Below the pieces are notes generated by a model. It saw only the letters and a program-made list of their open reading frames with translations. It did not search any database and was not told where the DNA came from. This document shows, one piece after another, positions 39,556 through 50,098 of a DNA stretch of 64,000 nucleotides (positions are counted from its first letter, which is position 1; every line of letters begins with the position of its first letter). The stretch covers positions 2,852,001-2,916,000 of the forward strand of contig NZ_CP073754.1 in the NCBI RefSeq assembly GCF_018734325.1, written 5' to 3'. The position numbers and the translations under genes were made by a program. The stretch is from Methylomonas paludis (GTDB lineage: Bacteria; Pseudomonadota; Gammaproteobacteria; Methylococcales; Methylomonadaceae).

Positions 39556-40790
39556 CAATCTAAACCGGCTTTAGTAGATTTAGGCGGCAACGCTAGCAGT
39601 GCGCCCATAAAAAAGGCCAATAAATTGCCTTCTGGAAAGGTTTTAAAGTGGGAATTAAACAAACTGGACGCACAAATGGCTATTAAAAATCCGGCGGCGA
39701 TCTGCCCATAAGCAGGATGATACCACCCCACTCTAAGAGCATAATAAATGTAAAAGCCAAACAATATCAAGCCTACTAAACCGTTTTCCAGCCAAATAAA
39801 CAGATATTGATTGTGGGGGTCACCGGTTTTACCACCGTGCCAATCAGAACTCTGCGCAGCCGCATAATGACTATAGACGGACTCAAATGAAGAAGTACCA
39901 TAACCCCAAAGCGGATTCTGGCTAATCAATTCCATTGTATTCTTGTAGAAGATCATCCTTAAACCTATGGAGGTTTCGGAAGCACTGGTTTGATAACTGG
40001 TTTGTTCCTGCAAGCCAAGTTTGATGCGTTGCTGTAAATTGCTTGAGCTCAAGCCTGCTATCATTATGATGCTAAACAGTATGGCTATTAACTGCGGCAG
40101 TTTTTTAAAGCCGTAAAAATAGATCCCGGCAAATATCAGCGCCGGTGGCAAGGCAATATAGCCGCTTCTGGCCGGGCTGATAATAAAAATATTGATCACA
40201 AACAAGGCGTTGCTTAGCCATAAATAGGCTTTAGGCACGCCGGAATCCGGTTTGTTTAATAGAAACACTGCGCACAGCAAGGCAGCTATGAGGGCGATAC
40301 TCTGGGCAACATAGTTGGTCATGATGATGCCGGGTGACTGATCAAATGTGCCGAACTTCACAAACCAGCACAGCAGTGATATTAACGCCGCCAAGCTCAT
40401 AAAAATGAAGTAGCTATAGACAAAACGCCGCTGCCAATCTGCCTGATAAAAGAAACCCAGCAAAATAAATACAAAAAATAATTTTTGCCAGCTCAATAAG
40501 GTGGTTAATTTGGTCTGTGCACTGGTATCTGCATAAAACATGCTGATCAGCAACCAGCCAACAAATATTAGAATAGCTTTACCTACCGGGTGTTGATAGG
40601 CTATTTTCAAACCGCTGATAACCTGGCCTGACAGTAGCCAGGTGACGATAATACCGACACAGGCAATACTGCAAACCATGGTGGAAATCGGAGCGGACAT
40701 TGCTGCCAGAATAATCAAATAACGACATAACTGCTGCGATATTTTGGAAAATCGGGTATAGGTCAACATATAAATTGGTTTTAACGCCAT
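39555..40790 (-). CDS. O-antigen ligase/polymerase-type membrane protein
   Basis: A 411-residue, strongly hydrophobic protein with about ten to twelve membrane spans. The periplasmic loop contains GYGTSSFESVYSHY and DPHNQYLFIWLENGLVGLI, the Wzy/WaaL (Wzy_C) pattern with the conserved His. It could join O-antigen or other sugars to lipid A core, or polymerise a polysaccharide. It lies between glycosyltransferase genes, with overlaps on both sides. Confidence 0.8.
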   Translation of the reverse strand: MALKPIYMLTYTRFSKISQQLCRYLIILAAMSAPISTMVCSIACVGIIVTWLLSGQVISGLKIAYQHPVGKAILIFVGWLLISMFYADTSAQTKLTTLLSWQKLFFVFILLGFFYQADWQRRFVYSYFIFMSLAALISLLCWFVKFGTFDQSPGIIMTNYVAQSIALIAALLCAVFLLNKPDSGVPKAYLWLSNALFVINIFIISPARSGYIALPPALIFAGIYFYGFKKLPQLIAILFSIIMIAGLSSSNLQQRIKLGLQEQTSYQTSASETSIGLRMIFYKNTMELISQNPLWGYGTSSFESVYSHYAAAQSSDWHGGKTGDPHNQYLFIWLENGLVGLILFGFYIYYALRVGWYHPAYGQIAAGFLIAICASSLFNSHFKTFPEGNLLAFFMGALLALPPKSTKAGLD

Positions 40791-41500
40791 AGTTGATAAA
40801 TATATTTACGCCTTAGTTTTTCCCAGCGAAACAGGATGGCTTTCAGCCAGGATGGGGGAGCTGCTTCCAAGGCACTATTGAATAGACCGTTTTTACTGCC
40901 CTGCTCCACAACAGGCGGCTCCAACCAAAGTATCTGGATGTTAAGCTGTCTATCCATTTCATCAAACTGATTGTCGATGCCCTTTGTCATTTTATGCGTC
41001 TCTATCCAGTTTAAGCGCAGTTGTGCAGTAGCGCTATCGATGAGAAACGAATCGGTAAAACGTCCGCGTGAGCCTGGGTAAAGAAATTGCCCAGGCTTTC
41101 TTTGGCTTTTCGGGGTAAAAAAATTGCCGCCAGAGCCAATATAGACCACGGCAGGCCCCGGAAACTGCTGGCGCTGGGCCAAAGCCCGCTCCAGGCCTAA
41201 TTTAAAATCTGCGGCGAACACGGCATCATCTTCCAGTACCAGCACCATGCCATCTGCTGCTGCTGCCTGCTGTAAAGCCACAATGTGCTTTAAGGCACAG
41301 GACTGTTGGCCGGGGGATAGGCTGTTATCCTCAACAAAGTAACGACTGAGGATTTCGTCGGTTAAATCGTCTATATCCCAGTCAAAAACAAAGCTTGCTT
41401 GTAAATTTTGGACTGCCAGTTGCTGCTGCATAAACTGGCGGCGTTCGTTAAACTGCTTGACGTTTAGTACTAATATCCGCTTGAGTGGCTTATTATCCAT
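40781..41500 (-). CDS. Family 25 glycosyltransferase
   Basis: A 239-residue protein from the ATG at 41500 (an upstream TTG at 41512 is possible). ILVLNVKQFNERRQFMQQQL at the start and LEDDAVFAADF in the middle are GT25 hallmarks. GT25 members make lipooligosaccharide or lipopolysaccharide linkages. It lies directly downstream of metG on the same strand and overlaps the ligase gene by 10 bases. Confidence 0.82.
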   Translation of the reverse strand: MDNKPLKRILVLNVKQFNERRQFMQQQLAVQNLQASFVFDWDIDDLTDEILSRYFVEDNSLSPGQQSCALKHIVALQQAAAADGMVLVLEDDAVFAADFKLGLERALAQRQQFPGPAVVYIGSGGNFFTPKSQRKPGQFLYPGSRGRFTDSFLIDSATAQLRLNWIETHKMTKGIDNQFDEMDRQLNIQILWLEPPVVEQGSKNGLFNSALEAAPPSWLKAILFRWEKLRRKYIYQLWR

Positions 41501-41518
41501 AGTCGTTCTCAAGGCTTT

Positions 41519-43564
41519 TTATTTGACCCGCATGCCTGGCTGAGCGCCTTGATCAGGTGATAATACCCATAAATCTTTACCGCCTGGGCCGGCCGCTAAC
41601 ACCATGCCTTCGGAAACACCAAACCGCATTTTGCGTGGTTTAAGATTGGCGACCACAATGGTTAGTTTGCCCTCCAATTGTGCCGGACTGTAAGCAGTCT
41701 TGATACCAGCAAAAATGGTACGGGTTTCATTGCCCAGATCGACAGTGAGCTGCAGCAATTTTTCCGCCCCCTCCACTGCTTGAGCCTCAATAATACGGGC
41801 AATGCGCAAATCCACTTTACTGAAGTCATCCAGTTCGATACTGGCGGCAATCGGCTCTATGTCGACCTGGTTTGTGCTATCGGCCTGACTGGTTTTGCTG
41901 ACTGGGGCCGTCACACTCAAATCTTCTTTGGAAGCTTCGATGATGGCTGCGATTTTGTCGGCCTCGATACGTGTCATCAATGGCGTAAAGCTGTTGATTT
42001 TATGATTCAGCAAGGGCTGCGCCTGACTCGGCCAGCTTTGCTTAGGCTCTATATTCAGAAAAGCAGCAGCATTAGCTGCTAATCCCGGCAATACCGGCTG
42101 TAAGTAAACCACCAGCAAACGGAATAGATTTAAGCCCATGCTTGATACCGCGCTAAGCTCTGCGTCCCGACCTTCTTCCTTGGCAATCAGCCAAGGCTTT
42201 TTCTCGTCTATATATTGGTTAGCTTTATCGGCCAGCGCCATAATTTCGCGCATGGCTTTGCCGAATTCACGGTTTTCGTAAAGCTCGGCGATACTGGTAT
42301 TAGCGGCAATAAAGTTTTGAAACAGCTCTGGTTCGGCAAGCTCTGCTGCCAGCAGACCTTCAAAACGCTTATTGATAAAACCGCTGCAACGGCTGGCAAT
42401 ATTAACCACTTTGCCAACCAGATCGGCATTTACCCGCAGGGTGAAGTCGTCAAAACTCAGATCAATATCATCCACACCGGCGCTGAGTTTGGCGGCAAAA
42501 TAATAGCGCAGATATTCTGGATGCAAATGTTCCAAATAGGTGCGGGCTTTGATGAAAGTACCGCGCGATTTGGACATTTTTTCGCCGTTCACCGTCAAAA
42601 AGCCATGGGCATAAATTGCACTGGGAGTACGTAGTCCAGCTCCGTAAAGCATAGCCGGCCAGAATAAAGCGTGAAAATAGATAATATCTTTGCCGATAAA
42701 ATGATAAAGCTCAGTCTGACTATCTTTTTGCCAATAAGCATCAAAATCCAGGTTTTGGCGGTCGCACAAGGCCTTAAAGCTGGCCATATAGCCAATAGGG
42801 GCATCCAGCCAAACATAAAAATATTTACCGGGAGCATCGGGTATTTCAAAACCAAAATAGGGAGCGTCGCGGGAAATGTCCCAATCCTGCAGGCCGTTCT
42901 CCAACCATTCGGCCATTTTGTTACTGACTTCAGCCTGTAAGTGCCCAGCAGTAGTCCAGGCACCGAGCATTTCGGCAAAGTGGCCCAGATTGAAAAAATA
43001 ATGCTCGGAATCCTTTTCGATAGGTTTTTCACCCGACAATGCAGAAACAGCATTTTTTAAATCTAAAGGCGCATAAGTGGCCCCACAGGCTTCGCAATTA
43101 TCGCCATACTGATCGGTGGCTCCGCACTTGGGACAATCGCCTTTAATAAAACGATCAGGCAAAAACATGTTTTTGACTGGATCATAGGCCTGAGTAATGC
43201 TTCGACTACTGATATGACCGCCATCGCGCAGACGCCGATAAATCTCACTGGACAAGATTTTATTTTCTGGGGAATGGGTACTGTGATAATGATCAAAAGC
43301 AACGCCAAAATCGGCAAAATCGGCACGATGTTGCAGTTCCACTTCGGCAATCAATTGTTCCGGACTAATGCCTTCGCGGTCTGCACGCAACATAATCGGC
43401 GTGCCGTGGGTGTCATCAGCACAAACGTAATAGCACTCGTGACCACGCATTTTTTGAAATCTGACCCAGATATCAGTTTGGATATACTCAACCAGGTGCC
43501 CCAGATGGATAGGGCCATTGGCATAAGGTAGTGCACTGGTAACAAGAATTTTTCTATCGGACAT
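41519..43564 (-). CDS. metG: Methionyl-tRNA synthetase
   Basis: A 681-residue class I synthetase. It has [18 protein letters not shown] (HIGH-type motif), a zinc knuckle with CPKCGA and [14 protein letters not shown] as the KMSKS loop, an anticodon-binding helical domain and a C-terminal EMAP/tRNA-binding domain (about 580-681) with DLRIARI. The length fits the E. coli-type enzyme. Divergent from mrp. Confidence 0.97.
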   Translation of the reverse strand: MSDRKILVTSALPYANGPIHLGHLVEYIQTDIWVRFQKMRGHECYYVCADDTHGTPIMLRADREGISPEQLIAEVELQHRADFADFGVAFDHYHSTHSPENKILSSEIYRRLRDGGHISSRSITQAYDPVKNMFLPDRFIKGDCPKCGATDQYGDNCEACGATYAPLDLKNAVSALSGEKPIEKDSEHYFFNLGHFAEMLGAWTTAGHLQAEVSNKMAEWLENGLQDWDISRDAPYFGFEIPDAPGKYFYVWLDAPIGYMASFKALCDRQNLDFDAYWQKDSQTELYHFIGKDIIYFHALFWPAMLYGAGLRTPSAIYAHGFLTVNGEKMSKSRGTFIKARTYLEHLHPEYLRYYFAAKLSAGVDDIDLSFDDFTLRVNADLVGKVVNIASRCSGFINKRFEGLLAAELAEPELFQNFIAANTSIAELYENREFGKAMREIMALADKANQYIDEKKPWLIAKEEGRDAELSAVSSMGLNLFRLLVVYLQPVLPGLAANAAAFLNIEPKQSWPSQAQPLLNHKINSFTPLMTRIEADKIAAIIEASKEDLSVTAPVSKTSQADSTNQVDIEPIAASIELDDFSKVDLRIARIIEAQAVEGAEKLLQLTVDLGNETRTIFAGIKTAYSPAQLEGKLTIVVANLKPRKMRFGVSEGMVLAAGPGGKDLWVLSPDQGAQPGMRVK

Positions 43565-43851
43565 GGACTAGGTGACAAATAACTAAATAATAGTGAATTA
43601 ATTATGGCATAGAATAGGGTTTTAAGGCTTGAATTGGCTATACTCAGATAATTAATGCTAGGCAACTGGTTATTTTAACAAACCACGCCCAGCCATCACA
43701 TATTTCTATGTTTGCCGCTTGATGAGCCATATACCATCCAGAAATACAGTGATGCGGATCATGCCAGGGGAATCAGTTAGAATCCCTGTCGATTAAGGGT
43801 TATCATATTCACACTATTTTACTTGGTTATTTTAAGCGTACGGAGTTGTGC

Positions 43852-44943
43852 ATGGCTAGTCTGGATAAATCCACTGTCGAAAATTTACTGAAAAACTTTA
43901 TCGACCCTAATGTCGAAACTGATCTGGTCTCGGCTAAATCGGTGAAAAAGCTGGTTATTGACCAAAATGACATTAGCTTGGTGATAGAACTGGGCTATCC
44001 AGCCAAAAGTTATGTAGCTGAATTACAAGCTCAACTGGAAGCTCGCTTGCAAGCCCTGGAGGGTGTAGGCAACGTTGAGGTTAAGGTGGTGATTAATATT
44101 CTGTCGCACGCCGTACAGAAAGCCCTTAAGCCGCTACCCAATGTAAAAAACATTATTGCCGTGGCATCCGGCAAAGGTGGAGTAGGCAAATCCACCACCG
44201 CAGTGAATTTAGCCTTGGCGCTGGCCGCAGAAGGAGCGGCCGTGGGCATTCTCGATGCTGACATTTACGGGCCCAGCATTCCAACCATGCTCGGTTTGTC
44301 CGGTAAACCGGAAAGTCTGGATGGTAAGTTTCTGGAGCCCAAAGTTTCGTTTGGCATTCAAACTATTTCCATCGGCTATTTGGTGGACCCCGATCAGCCT
44401 ATGATTTGGCGTGGCCCCATGGTTACCGGCGCCTTACAACAATTGCTGACTCAAACCCACTGGTCTGATCTGGATTATCTGATTATCGATCTGCCGCCGG
44501 GCACAGGGGATATTCAGCTGACACTGGCTCAACAAATTCCAGTCAGCGGTGCGGTTATAGTCACCACGCCACAGGACATAGCTTTAATTGATGCCCAGCG
44601 CGGCCTAGGTATGTTTGAAAAGGTTAATGTGCCGATTTTAGGCCTGGTGGAGAATATGAGCATCCATATCTGCAGCCAATGCGGACATGAAGAGGCCATA
44701 TTCGGTCAAGGTGGCGGGGTAGCGATGGCCATCAGAAATCAGGTGGACCTGTTGGGCTCCTTGCCGCTAGACATCAATATCCGTTTATTTGCCGATAGCG
44801 GTAGACCAACCGTGGCCGCCGATCCGGAAGGCCGGCCAGCACAAATATACAAAGCCATTGCCCGCAAAATGGCTGCTAAGCTGGCCTTACGAGCCCGGGA
44901 TTACAGTGGTAGATTTCCCAATATTGTCATTCAAAATACCTGA
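43852..44943 (+). CDS. mrp: Iron-sulfur cluster carrier protein (Mrp/ApbC)
   Basis: P-loop NTPase that carries and delivers Fe-S clusters. From ATG 43852 (CGGAG at 43841-43845) it has 363 residues: an N-terminal DUF59 domain (about 5-85), GKGGVGKST at 107-115, DADIYGPSIP and the cluster-binding CSQCG near residue 280. It is divergent from metG, as in many gammaproteobacteria. Confidence 0.95.
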   Translation: MASLDKSTVENLLKNFIDPNVETDLVSAKSVKKLVIDQNDISLVIELGYPAKSYVAELQAQLEARLQALEGVGNVEVKVVINILSHAVQKALKPLPNVKNIIAVASGKGGVGKSTTAVNLALALAAEGAAVGILDADIYGPSIPTMLGLSGKPESLDGKFLEPKVSFGIQTISIGYLVDPDQPMIWRGPMVTGALQQLLTQTHWSDLDYLIIDLPPGTGDIQLTLAQQIPVSGAVIVTTPQDIALIDAQRGLGMFEKVNVPILGLVENMSIHICSQCGHEEAIFGQGGGVAMAIRNQVDLLGSLPLDINIRLFADSGRPTVAADPEGRPAQIYKAIARKMAAKLALRARDYSGRFPNIVIQNT

Positions 44944-44959
44944 GACCAACGGTTTGGCA

Positions 44960-44984
44960 GCGGGGCGACACGGAAAGGCCCCGC
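44960..44984 (+). terminator. Hairpin after mrp
   Basis: GCGGGGC (44960-44966) pairs with GCCCCGC (44978-44984), 17 bases after the stop, without a T run. Possible terminator. Confidence 0.45.
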
Positions 44985-45104
44985 ACCTACCTCCACAGCT
45001 TACCCGGCGCGAAATTAACATCCCGGCTTTTCACCCAAACTAAGCTTTGTTATCCTAAGTCGCTTATCGAAACAAAGCCGTTACACCTTGCAGGCCATAA
45101 GACT

Positions 45105-45299
45105 TCAATCCAGTTCAGAATTACCGCGTTGCTTGGGCCAGTGGCTAAAAGCAAATACCCAAATCATGATAATGTTGACGATGGGCACTAATAATACCCA
45201 AGTCCATACCCCGGCAAAACCGGCTTTTTGCAGTATTCGATAACCCAACCACAAGCAAAACAGCACGAATATTGGCAACAAAACAGTTAATAAATCCAT
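45105..45299 (-). CDS. Small membrane protein, paralogue of the next gene
   Basis: A 64-residue protein with two hydrophobic helices (about 2-20 and 32-50). LLPIFVLFCLWLGYRILQKA, then GFAGVWTWVLLVPIVNIIM and a charged tail. It shares the layout KAGF-x-x-x-W-x-x-L-V-x-x-P with the upstream-encoded protein. Its ATG overlaps the stop of that gene (TAATG), so the two are translated together. No family recognised. Confidence 0.7.
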   Translation of the reverse strand: MDLLTVLLPIFVLFCLWLGYRILQKAGFAGVWTWVLLVPIVNIIMIWVFAFSHWPKQRGNSELD

Positions 45300-45496
45300 T
45301 AATCATGCTCCGTAGTCGACTTGGCATTTGGCCAGGGCCAAAACGCTAATTGCAAAAAAATGATCAGCAGGCCAAAACCCGGTAAAAACACCAGCGCCGC
45401 CCATAATGGATTGAATCCGGCTTTTTTGTAAATCAGAAAAGTCGGCACTAGTATCATCATGCCGACAATGACTACTTGCATAATCTCAGGAACCAT
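45299..45496 (-). CDS. Small membrane protein, paralogue of the preceding gene
   Basis: A 65-residue protein starting at ATG 45496, preceded by GGAGG; the longer frame to 45544 lacks that site. Two hydrophobic helices and the motif YKKAGFNPLWAALVFLPGFG correspond to the neighbour's LQKAGFAGVWTWVLLVPIVN. Function unknown; the pair looks like a tandem duplication. Confidence 0.7.
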   Translation of the reverse strand: MVPEIMQVVIVGMMILVPTFLIYKKAGFNPLWAALVFLPGFGLLIIFLQLAFWPWPNAKSTTEHD

Positions 45497-45630
45497 TGCG
45501 CCTCCACTACTTTGTTTTGAATATATTTTAAGCCCTTTGTCCACCCTGGGAATACCTTGCTGTCAAAAAGCACGGGTGTATTATTATAGGCTGTTGCACT
45601 TAACCGGCCAGCCCCAAGATAAGATGTATT

Positions 45631-46953
45631 TTAGTTGGGTTGCCAGTGTAATTGATAACATTTGCCCGGTGCTACCGACCAAGCCCATTCTGCGACCCAT
45701 AAGCCGGCAACAGCAGCCAGACGTTGGTCAATATAGATAAGTGGATATTTGTCTCTTTGCCAGGGTGGCACACCGGCCTCCTGAAACAGATTTTTCAGGC
45801 GGTGATGACCTACTCTGCCAGATAGTTTAAGTTTTTCGCCGCCGTGGCGAAAGCTGATAACCACCGTGCCGGCTTGCCAGATTTGCCTATCGATACCCAT
45901 ATCAGCCAGATCACAACTCACTTGCCCAAGGTTGGCTATGGCTAGCTGCGTAATTTGCGGCGGCCAGGTAATAGGCTCAAGCACATCCAGATTCTGCGCC
46001 TGAACCGGTAAGCAATACAGTTTCTGCCGATATTTACGGATGGTATGTCCCTGTATCAACAATTGTGGCAGGGCCGAATCCCGAGCCGGAATAAGCTGGG
46101 TGATGATAACTTGCAACTGCGCCTGACTAGGCGGCCTTAGCCCAATATTAATTAACCAGTTGCGCAGGGCTAAAGCTTGCCTGGGGCTTGCCATTAGCTG
46201 CCATTTAGCCAAATTGAAGCCTTGATCCTGAGGATCAAGCAGATCATTCAGGCAGTCTGACAAGTATTCCTGCTGAATTTGCCAGGCCTGCCCGCAATGA
46301 CTGGCAGTGCGGGCCACGGTTTTGTCCAATGCCGGCCAGCGTTGCTTTAATAAGGGAATAATCTGATTACGTAAATAATTTCGGTCAAAATCATTACTTT
46401 GATTACTGGGATCTTCCTGCCATTGTAAGGCATGGCGTTGAGCGTAACGTTGAATGTCCTGTTTGGCGATATGCAAAAGCGGTCGCAGCAATTTACCTTT
46501 GCCAAATGCCATACTGACCGGCATGGCAGCCAGACCGGCCAGGCCACTGCCTCTAAACAGTTGCAATAATACAGTTTCCAACTGATCTTCACGATGCTGG
46601 GCAACAAGTAACATATCGTCAGCTTGGACCAACTGCTGCAAGGCTGCATAGCGGGCGCGTCGAGCAGCGGCCTCGGGACTTTCGCCAACTTGAGGTGTGG
46701 CATTAACTTTTAGCATTATATAGTTAACACCATTTGCCTCACATTGCCGCCGACAATGTTCGGCCCAGACATCAGCCGCTGATTGCAGACCATGATGAAT
46801 ATGAACAGCACTTAGTTTAGGTTTGAGTGCGGTCTGGGCGGCACATAAATGCAGCAGCACTTGAGAATCCAGGCCGCCGCTATAGGCAATCAGGATATTT
46901 TTGGTGTCAGCCTCCAGCAGATCGGCCACACACGAAAAAGCAAGTTCAGTCAT
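45631..46953 (-). CDS. tilS: tRNA(Ile)-lysidine synthetase
   Basis: Modifies C34 of tRNA-Ile(CAU) so it reads AUA. The 440-residue protein has the PP-loop SGGLDS at 25-30 and HIHHGL at about 52-57, then AAARRARYAAL, a linker and the C-terminal TilS domains. The gene follows accA on the same strand, a common gammaproteobacterial order. Confidence 0.93.
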   Translation of the reverse strand: MTELAFSCVADLLEADTKNILIAYSGGLDSQVLLHLCAAQTALKPKLSAVHIHHGLQSAADVWAEHCRRQCEANGVNYIMLKVNATPQVGESPEAAARRARYAALQQLVQADDMLLVAQHREDQLETVLLQLFRGSGLAGLAAMPVSMAFGKGKLLRPLLHIAKQDIQRYAQRHALQWQEDPSNQSNDFDRNYLRNQIIPLLKQRWPALDKTVARTASHCGQAWQIQQEYLSDCLNDLLDPQDQGFNLAKWQLMASPRQALALRNWLINIGLRPPSQAQLQVIITQLIPARDSALPQLLIQGHTIRKYRQKLYCLPVQAQNLDVLEPITWPPQITQLAIANLGQVSCDLADMGIDRQIWQAGTVVISFRHGGEKLKLSGRVGHHRLKNLFQEAGVPPWQRDKYPLIYIDQRLAAVAGLWVAEWAWSVAPGKCYQLHWQPN

Positions 46954-47069
46954 GATGTTCCGTCAGCTTGGGTTGGGCTGGTAGCGCTCAGCGAAACGAT
47001 TGGCTCAGCGTCTGTGTCGAGCATAACACCACTTTCCGATCGACTCCATCTTGTGAGCTTTCCGCTAAC

Positions 47070-47090
47070 AAAAAGGCCGATAAATCGGCC
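47070..47090 (-). terminator. Rho-independent terminator after accA
   Basis: On the minus strand GGCCGA pairs with TCGGCC around TTTA and ends in five Ts. It lies 26 bases after the accA stop and separates accA from tilS. Confidence 0.8.
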
Positions 47091-47115
47091 CTTAGGATGG
47101 CTGATAAACTAAAGT

Positions 47116-48078
47116 TTATTCATAATAAGAGCCAAAGCGCATGATGCGTTGATAGCGTTTTTCCAACAGGCGATCCATTTGCTGAGCTTCGTAATTTAAT
47201 TCATCGAGATGACGTAACAACGCTTCCCGAACGTTGGCCGCTACTTTTTCAAAATTGCGATGCCCGCCACCGATAGGTTCACGTATCACCTCGTCCAACA
47301 GACCTTGCTCACGCACTCTATCTGAGGTAATCCCCATCGCTTCTGCTGCTAATTGGGCTTTATCAGCGCTTTTCCAGAGTATGGAGGCGCAACCTTCCGG
47401 TGATATTACCGCATATGTGCTGTATTCTAGCATCAGCAAGCGGTCACCAACACCAATGGCTAAAGCACCACCCGAACCACCTTCACCAATGACAGTGCAA
47501 ATAATCGGAGTTTTCAGTTTGGCCATCTCGAACAAATTACGGGCGATGGCTTCGCTCTGACCGCGCTCTTCAGCGCCAATACCAGGATAAGCGCCCGGTG
47601 TGTCGATGAAACAAATAATCGGCAACTGGAAACGTTCGGCCAGTTTCATCACCCGCAACGCTTTGCGATAACCTTCCGGACGCGGCATACCGAAATTCCG
47701 ATAAATCTTTTCTTTGGTGTCACGGCCTTTTTGATGGCCTATCACAACGACAGCCTGACCATTCAATCGGGCCAGACCACAAACAATGGCCGGATCATCG
47801 GCATAAGTACGGTCACCATGCAACTCATGAAAATCTGTGAATATCAGTGAGATATAATCCAGGGTATATGGACGGCCGGGATGCCGGGATAATTGCGACA
47901 TTTGCCAATCAGACAAATCAGTAAAGATAGTCTCGGTTAGGCTTTCGCATTTTTGTTCAAGTTGCTTAAGAGTTTCGGAAATGTCGAAATTGTTATGAAG
48001 TTCGACTTTACGCAATTCTTCTATCTTGGCTTGCAGTTCGGCGATGGGTTGTTCAAAATCTAAAAACTTTAAATCCAT
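47116..48078 (-). CDS. accA: Acetyl-CoA carboxylase, carboxyltransferase subunit alpha
   Basis: Transfers carboxyl from biotin to acetyl-CoA to give malonyl-CoA. The 320-residue subunit has [18 protein letters not shown], the [11 protein letters not shown] segment, [32 protein letters not shown] and EGCASILWK, all typical. Its product feeds fabD/fabH elsewhere in the window. Confidence 0.97.
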   Translation of the reverse strand: MDLKFLDFEQPIAELQAKIEELRKVELHNNFDISETLKQLEQKCESLTETIFTDLSDWQMSQLSRHPGRPYTLDYISLIFTDFHELHGDRTYADDPAIVCGLARLNGQAVVVIGHQKGRDTKEKIYRNFGMPRPEGYRKALRVMKLAERFQLPIICFIDTPGAYPGIGAEERGQSEAIARNLFEMAKLKTPIICTVIGEGGSGGALAIGVGDRLLMLEYSTYAVISPEGCASILWKSADKAQLAAEAMGITSDRVREQGLLDEVIREPIGGGHRNFEKVAANVREALLRHLDELNYEAQQMDRLLEKRYQRIMRFGSYYE

Positions 48079-48325
48079 GGTATTGGTCTGGCTAAACGGT
48101 AAAGTGGCGCTAATTCTAATGAAAAAACCCCGGATTGCCTAACATTTTTACCAGTCACTCCCAGGTTTTTCATTTTGGGGGCCGTACCGATACTTCAATC
48201 AGCTTAAACCGAAGTATGATTACAAGAAATTCAATAACATCATGCCAGATAAGTACTCGCTTACCATACCCATTTGCTTAGCTAAAACTCAAATCTTAAG
48301 CCTTGATATAACCTATAATTTTGCC

Positions 48326-49627
48326 ATGAATCTTCAGCATCCATTAAATCAGGCTCCTTTGGCGGCGCGTATGCGCCCAACCTGTGTTAGCGAAATTATT
48401 GGCCAACAACATTTATTAGCGCCAGGCAAGTCGTTACGCACAGCCATTGATAATGGCTTATTACATTCTCTGGTGTTTTGGGGGCCGCCTGGCGTTGGTA
48501 AAACCACCTTGGCTAAAATTATTGCCGCCAGTGCCGATAGCCATTTTATTGAATTATCAGCGGTGATGGCAGGCGTTAAGGACATTCGAGCAGCAGTCAG
48601 CGAAGCAGAGCAAATTAAAGTCACCACCGGCATGAAAACGGTAGTATTTATTGATGAAATCCATCGTTTTTCCAAAAGCCAGCAAGATTCTTTATTGGCA
48701 CCGATAGAAAGCGGTGCGATTATTTTATTTGGCGCAACCACTGAAAATCCATCTTTTGAGCTGACCAACGCCTTGTTATCACGTTTACGGGTTTATGTAC
48801 TGCGTAGCATTGATGCCGAGGATTTAAATATTTTGATCCATCGAGCTTTAACCGACCAAGTACATGGCCTGGGCAGCCGTCACCTAAGCGTGGAGGATGC
48901 GGTAGTTGCTTTGATTGGTAAGGCTGCAGATGGCGATGCCAGACGCTGCTTGAACATCCTGCAAATTGCCGCCGATTTAGCTGAAACCCGCCAAGGCCGG
49001 GAAGTGATTGACTATGAAATTGTCAATGAAGCGCTGCAAGGTCATGCTAATCGTTTTGATAAACAAGGCGATATTTTTTATGATCAGATTTCTGCCCTAC
49101 ACAAATCTGTACGCGGCACCGACCCGGATGCGGCGCTTTATTGGCTGTGCCGGATGCTGGATGGCGGCTGTGATCCTTTATATATTGCCAGGCGAGTAAT
49201 ACGCATGGCCAGTGAAGACATCGGTAACGCTGATCCACGTGGCTTGCAAATGGCTTTAGATGCCACCCAGGCCTATGAGCGCCTGGGTACTCCAGAAGGT
49301 GAGCTGGCTTTAGCTCAAGCAGTGGTATATATGGCCTGTGCGCCGAAAAGCAATGCGGTATATGTTGCTTACAAAGCGGCGATGGCTGATGTACGCAATA
49401 CCGGTTCGCTGGAAGTACCAGATCATCTCCGCAACGCTCCAACTAAACTAATGAAGGAATTGGGCCACGGCAAGGATTATCGTTATGCCCATGATGAAAC
49501 ACATGGCTATGCCGCCGGTGAAAATTATTTTCCGGAAAAACTAAAAGGTCGTCGTTATTATGCGCCAGTGGAACGCGGACTTGAAATCAAGATTAAGCAG
49601 AAATTGGAATTCCTGCGAAAACTTTAA
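48326..49627 (+). CDS. rarA: Replication-associated recombination protein A (RarA/MgsA)
   Basis: AAA+ ATPase acting at stalled replication forks. I start it at ATG 48326 (433 residues); 28 upstream codons in the open frame do not look like the family. Walker A GPPGVGKT is at 53-60, Walker B VVFIDEIHRFSKSQQD and sensor GATTENPSFELT follow, and the C-terminal tetramerisation region contains LYWLCRMLDGGCDPLYIARR. It converges on rplQ. Confidence 0.95.
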   Translation: MNLQHPLNQAPLAARMRPTCVSEIIGQQHLLAPGKSLRTAIDNGLLHSLVFWGPPGVGKTTLAKIIAASADSHFIELSAVMAGVKDIRAAVSEAEQIKVTTGMKTVVFIDEIHRFSKSQQDSLLAPIESGAIILFGATTENPSFELTNALLSRLRVYVLRSIDAEDLNILIHRALTDQVHGLGSRHLSVEDAVVALIGKAADGDARRCLNILQIAADLAETRQGREVIDYEIVNEALQGHANRFDKQGDIFYDQISALHKSVRGTDPDAALYWLCRMLDGGCDPLYIARRVIRMASEDIGNADPRGLQMALDATQAYERLGTPEGELALAQAVVYMACAPKSNAVYVAYKAAMADVRNTGSLEVPDHLRNAPTKLMKELGHGKDYRYAHDETHGYAAGENYFPEKLKGRRYYAPVERGLEIKIKQKLEFLRKL

Positions 49628-49643
49628 ACTAGGACGGCAGACA

Positions 49644-49682
49644 CGAAAAACCCCGAGCTTATACAAGATAAACCCAGGGTTT
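49644..49682 (-). terminator. Strong terminator after rplQ
   Basis: On the minus strand AAACCC-T-GGGTTTAT pairs with ATAAGCTC-G-GGGTTT around CTTGT (14 pairs, G-U included), followed by five Ts. It ends the ribosomal transcript between convergent rarA and rplQ and may stop both. Confidence 0.85.
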
Positions 49683-49700
49683 GGCAGTGTAGAATAATCT

Positions 49701-50081
49701 TTATTCTGCGACTGGATTGGCATCTGGTCTATCGACCAGTTCAACATATGCCATAGGTGCATCGTCACCACTTCTAAAACCACATTTAATGATACGCAAA
49801 TAGCCGCCGTTCCGGGCTTGATAACGTGGGCCCAGCTCATTAAACAATTTGGTAACAATGTCTCTGTCACGTAATTTAGCGAAAGCCTGACGACGTTTAG
49901 CCACTGAATCTTCTTTAGATAAAGTAATCAGCGGTTCTGCCAACATGCGCAGTTCTTTTGCTTTAGGCAAAGTGGTTTTGATCAACTCATGCTTGAACAA
50001 AGAAACGGCCATATTGCTGAATAAAGCTTTTCTATGGCTGCTATTTTTATTTAACTGTCTTCCAGATTTACGATGTCTCAT
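49701..50081 (-). CDS. rplQ: 50S ribosomal protein L17
   Basis: L17 of the large subunit near the tunnel exit. The 126-residue protein begins with [20 protein letters not shown] and contains [19 protein letters not shown]. It is the last gene of the alpha operon, 17 bases after rpoA, and is followed by a strong terminator. Confidence 0.97.
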   Translation of the reverse strand: MRHRKSGRQLNKNSSHRKALFSNMAVSLFKHELIKTTLPKAKELRMLAEPLITLSKEDSVAKRRQAFAKLRDRDIVTKLFNELGPRYQARNGGYLRIIKCGFRSGDDAPMAYVELVDRPDANPVAE

Positions 50082-50098
50082 TGCTTAATGCCTTAATT

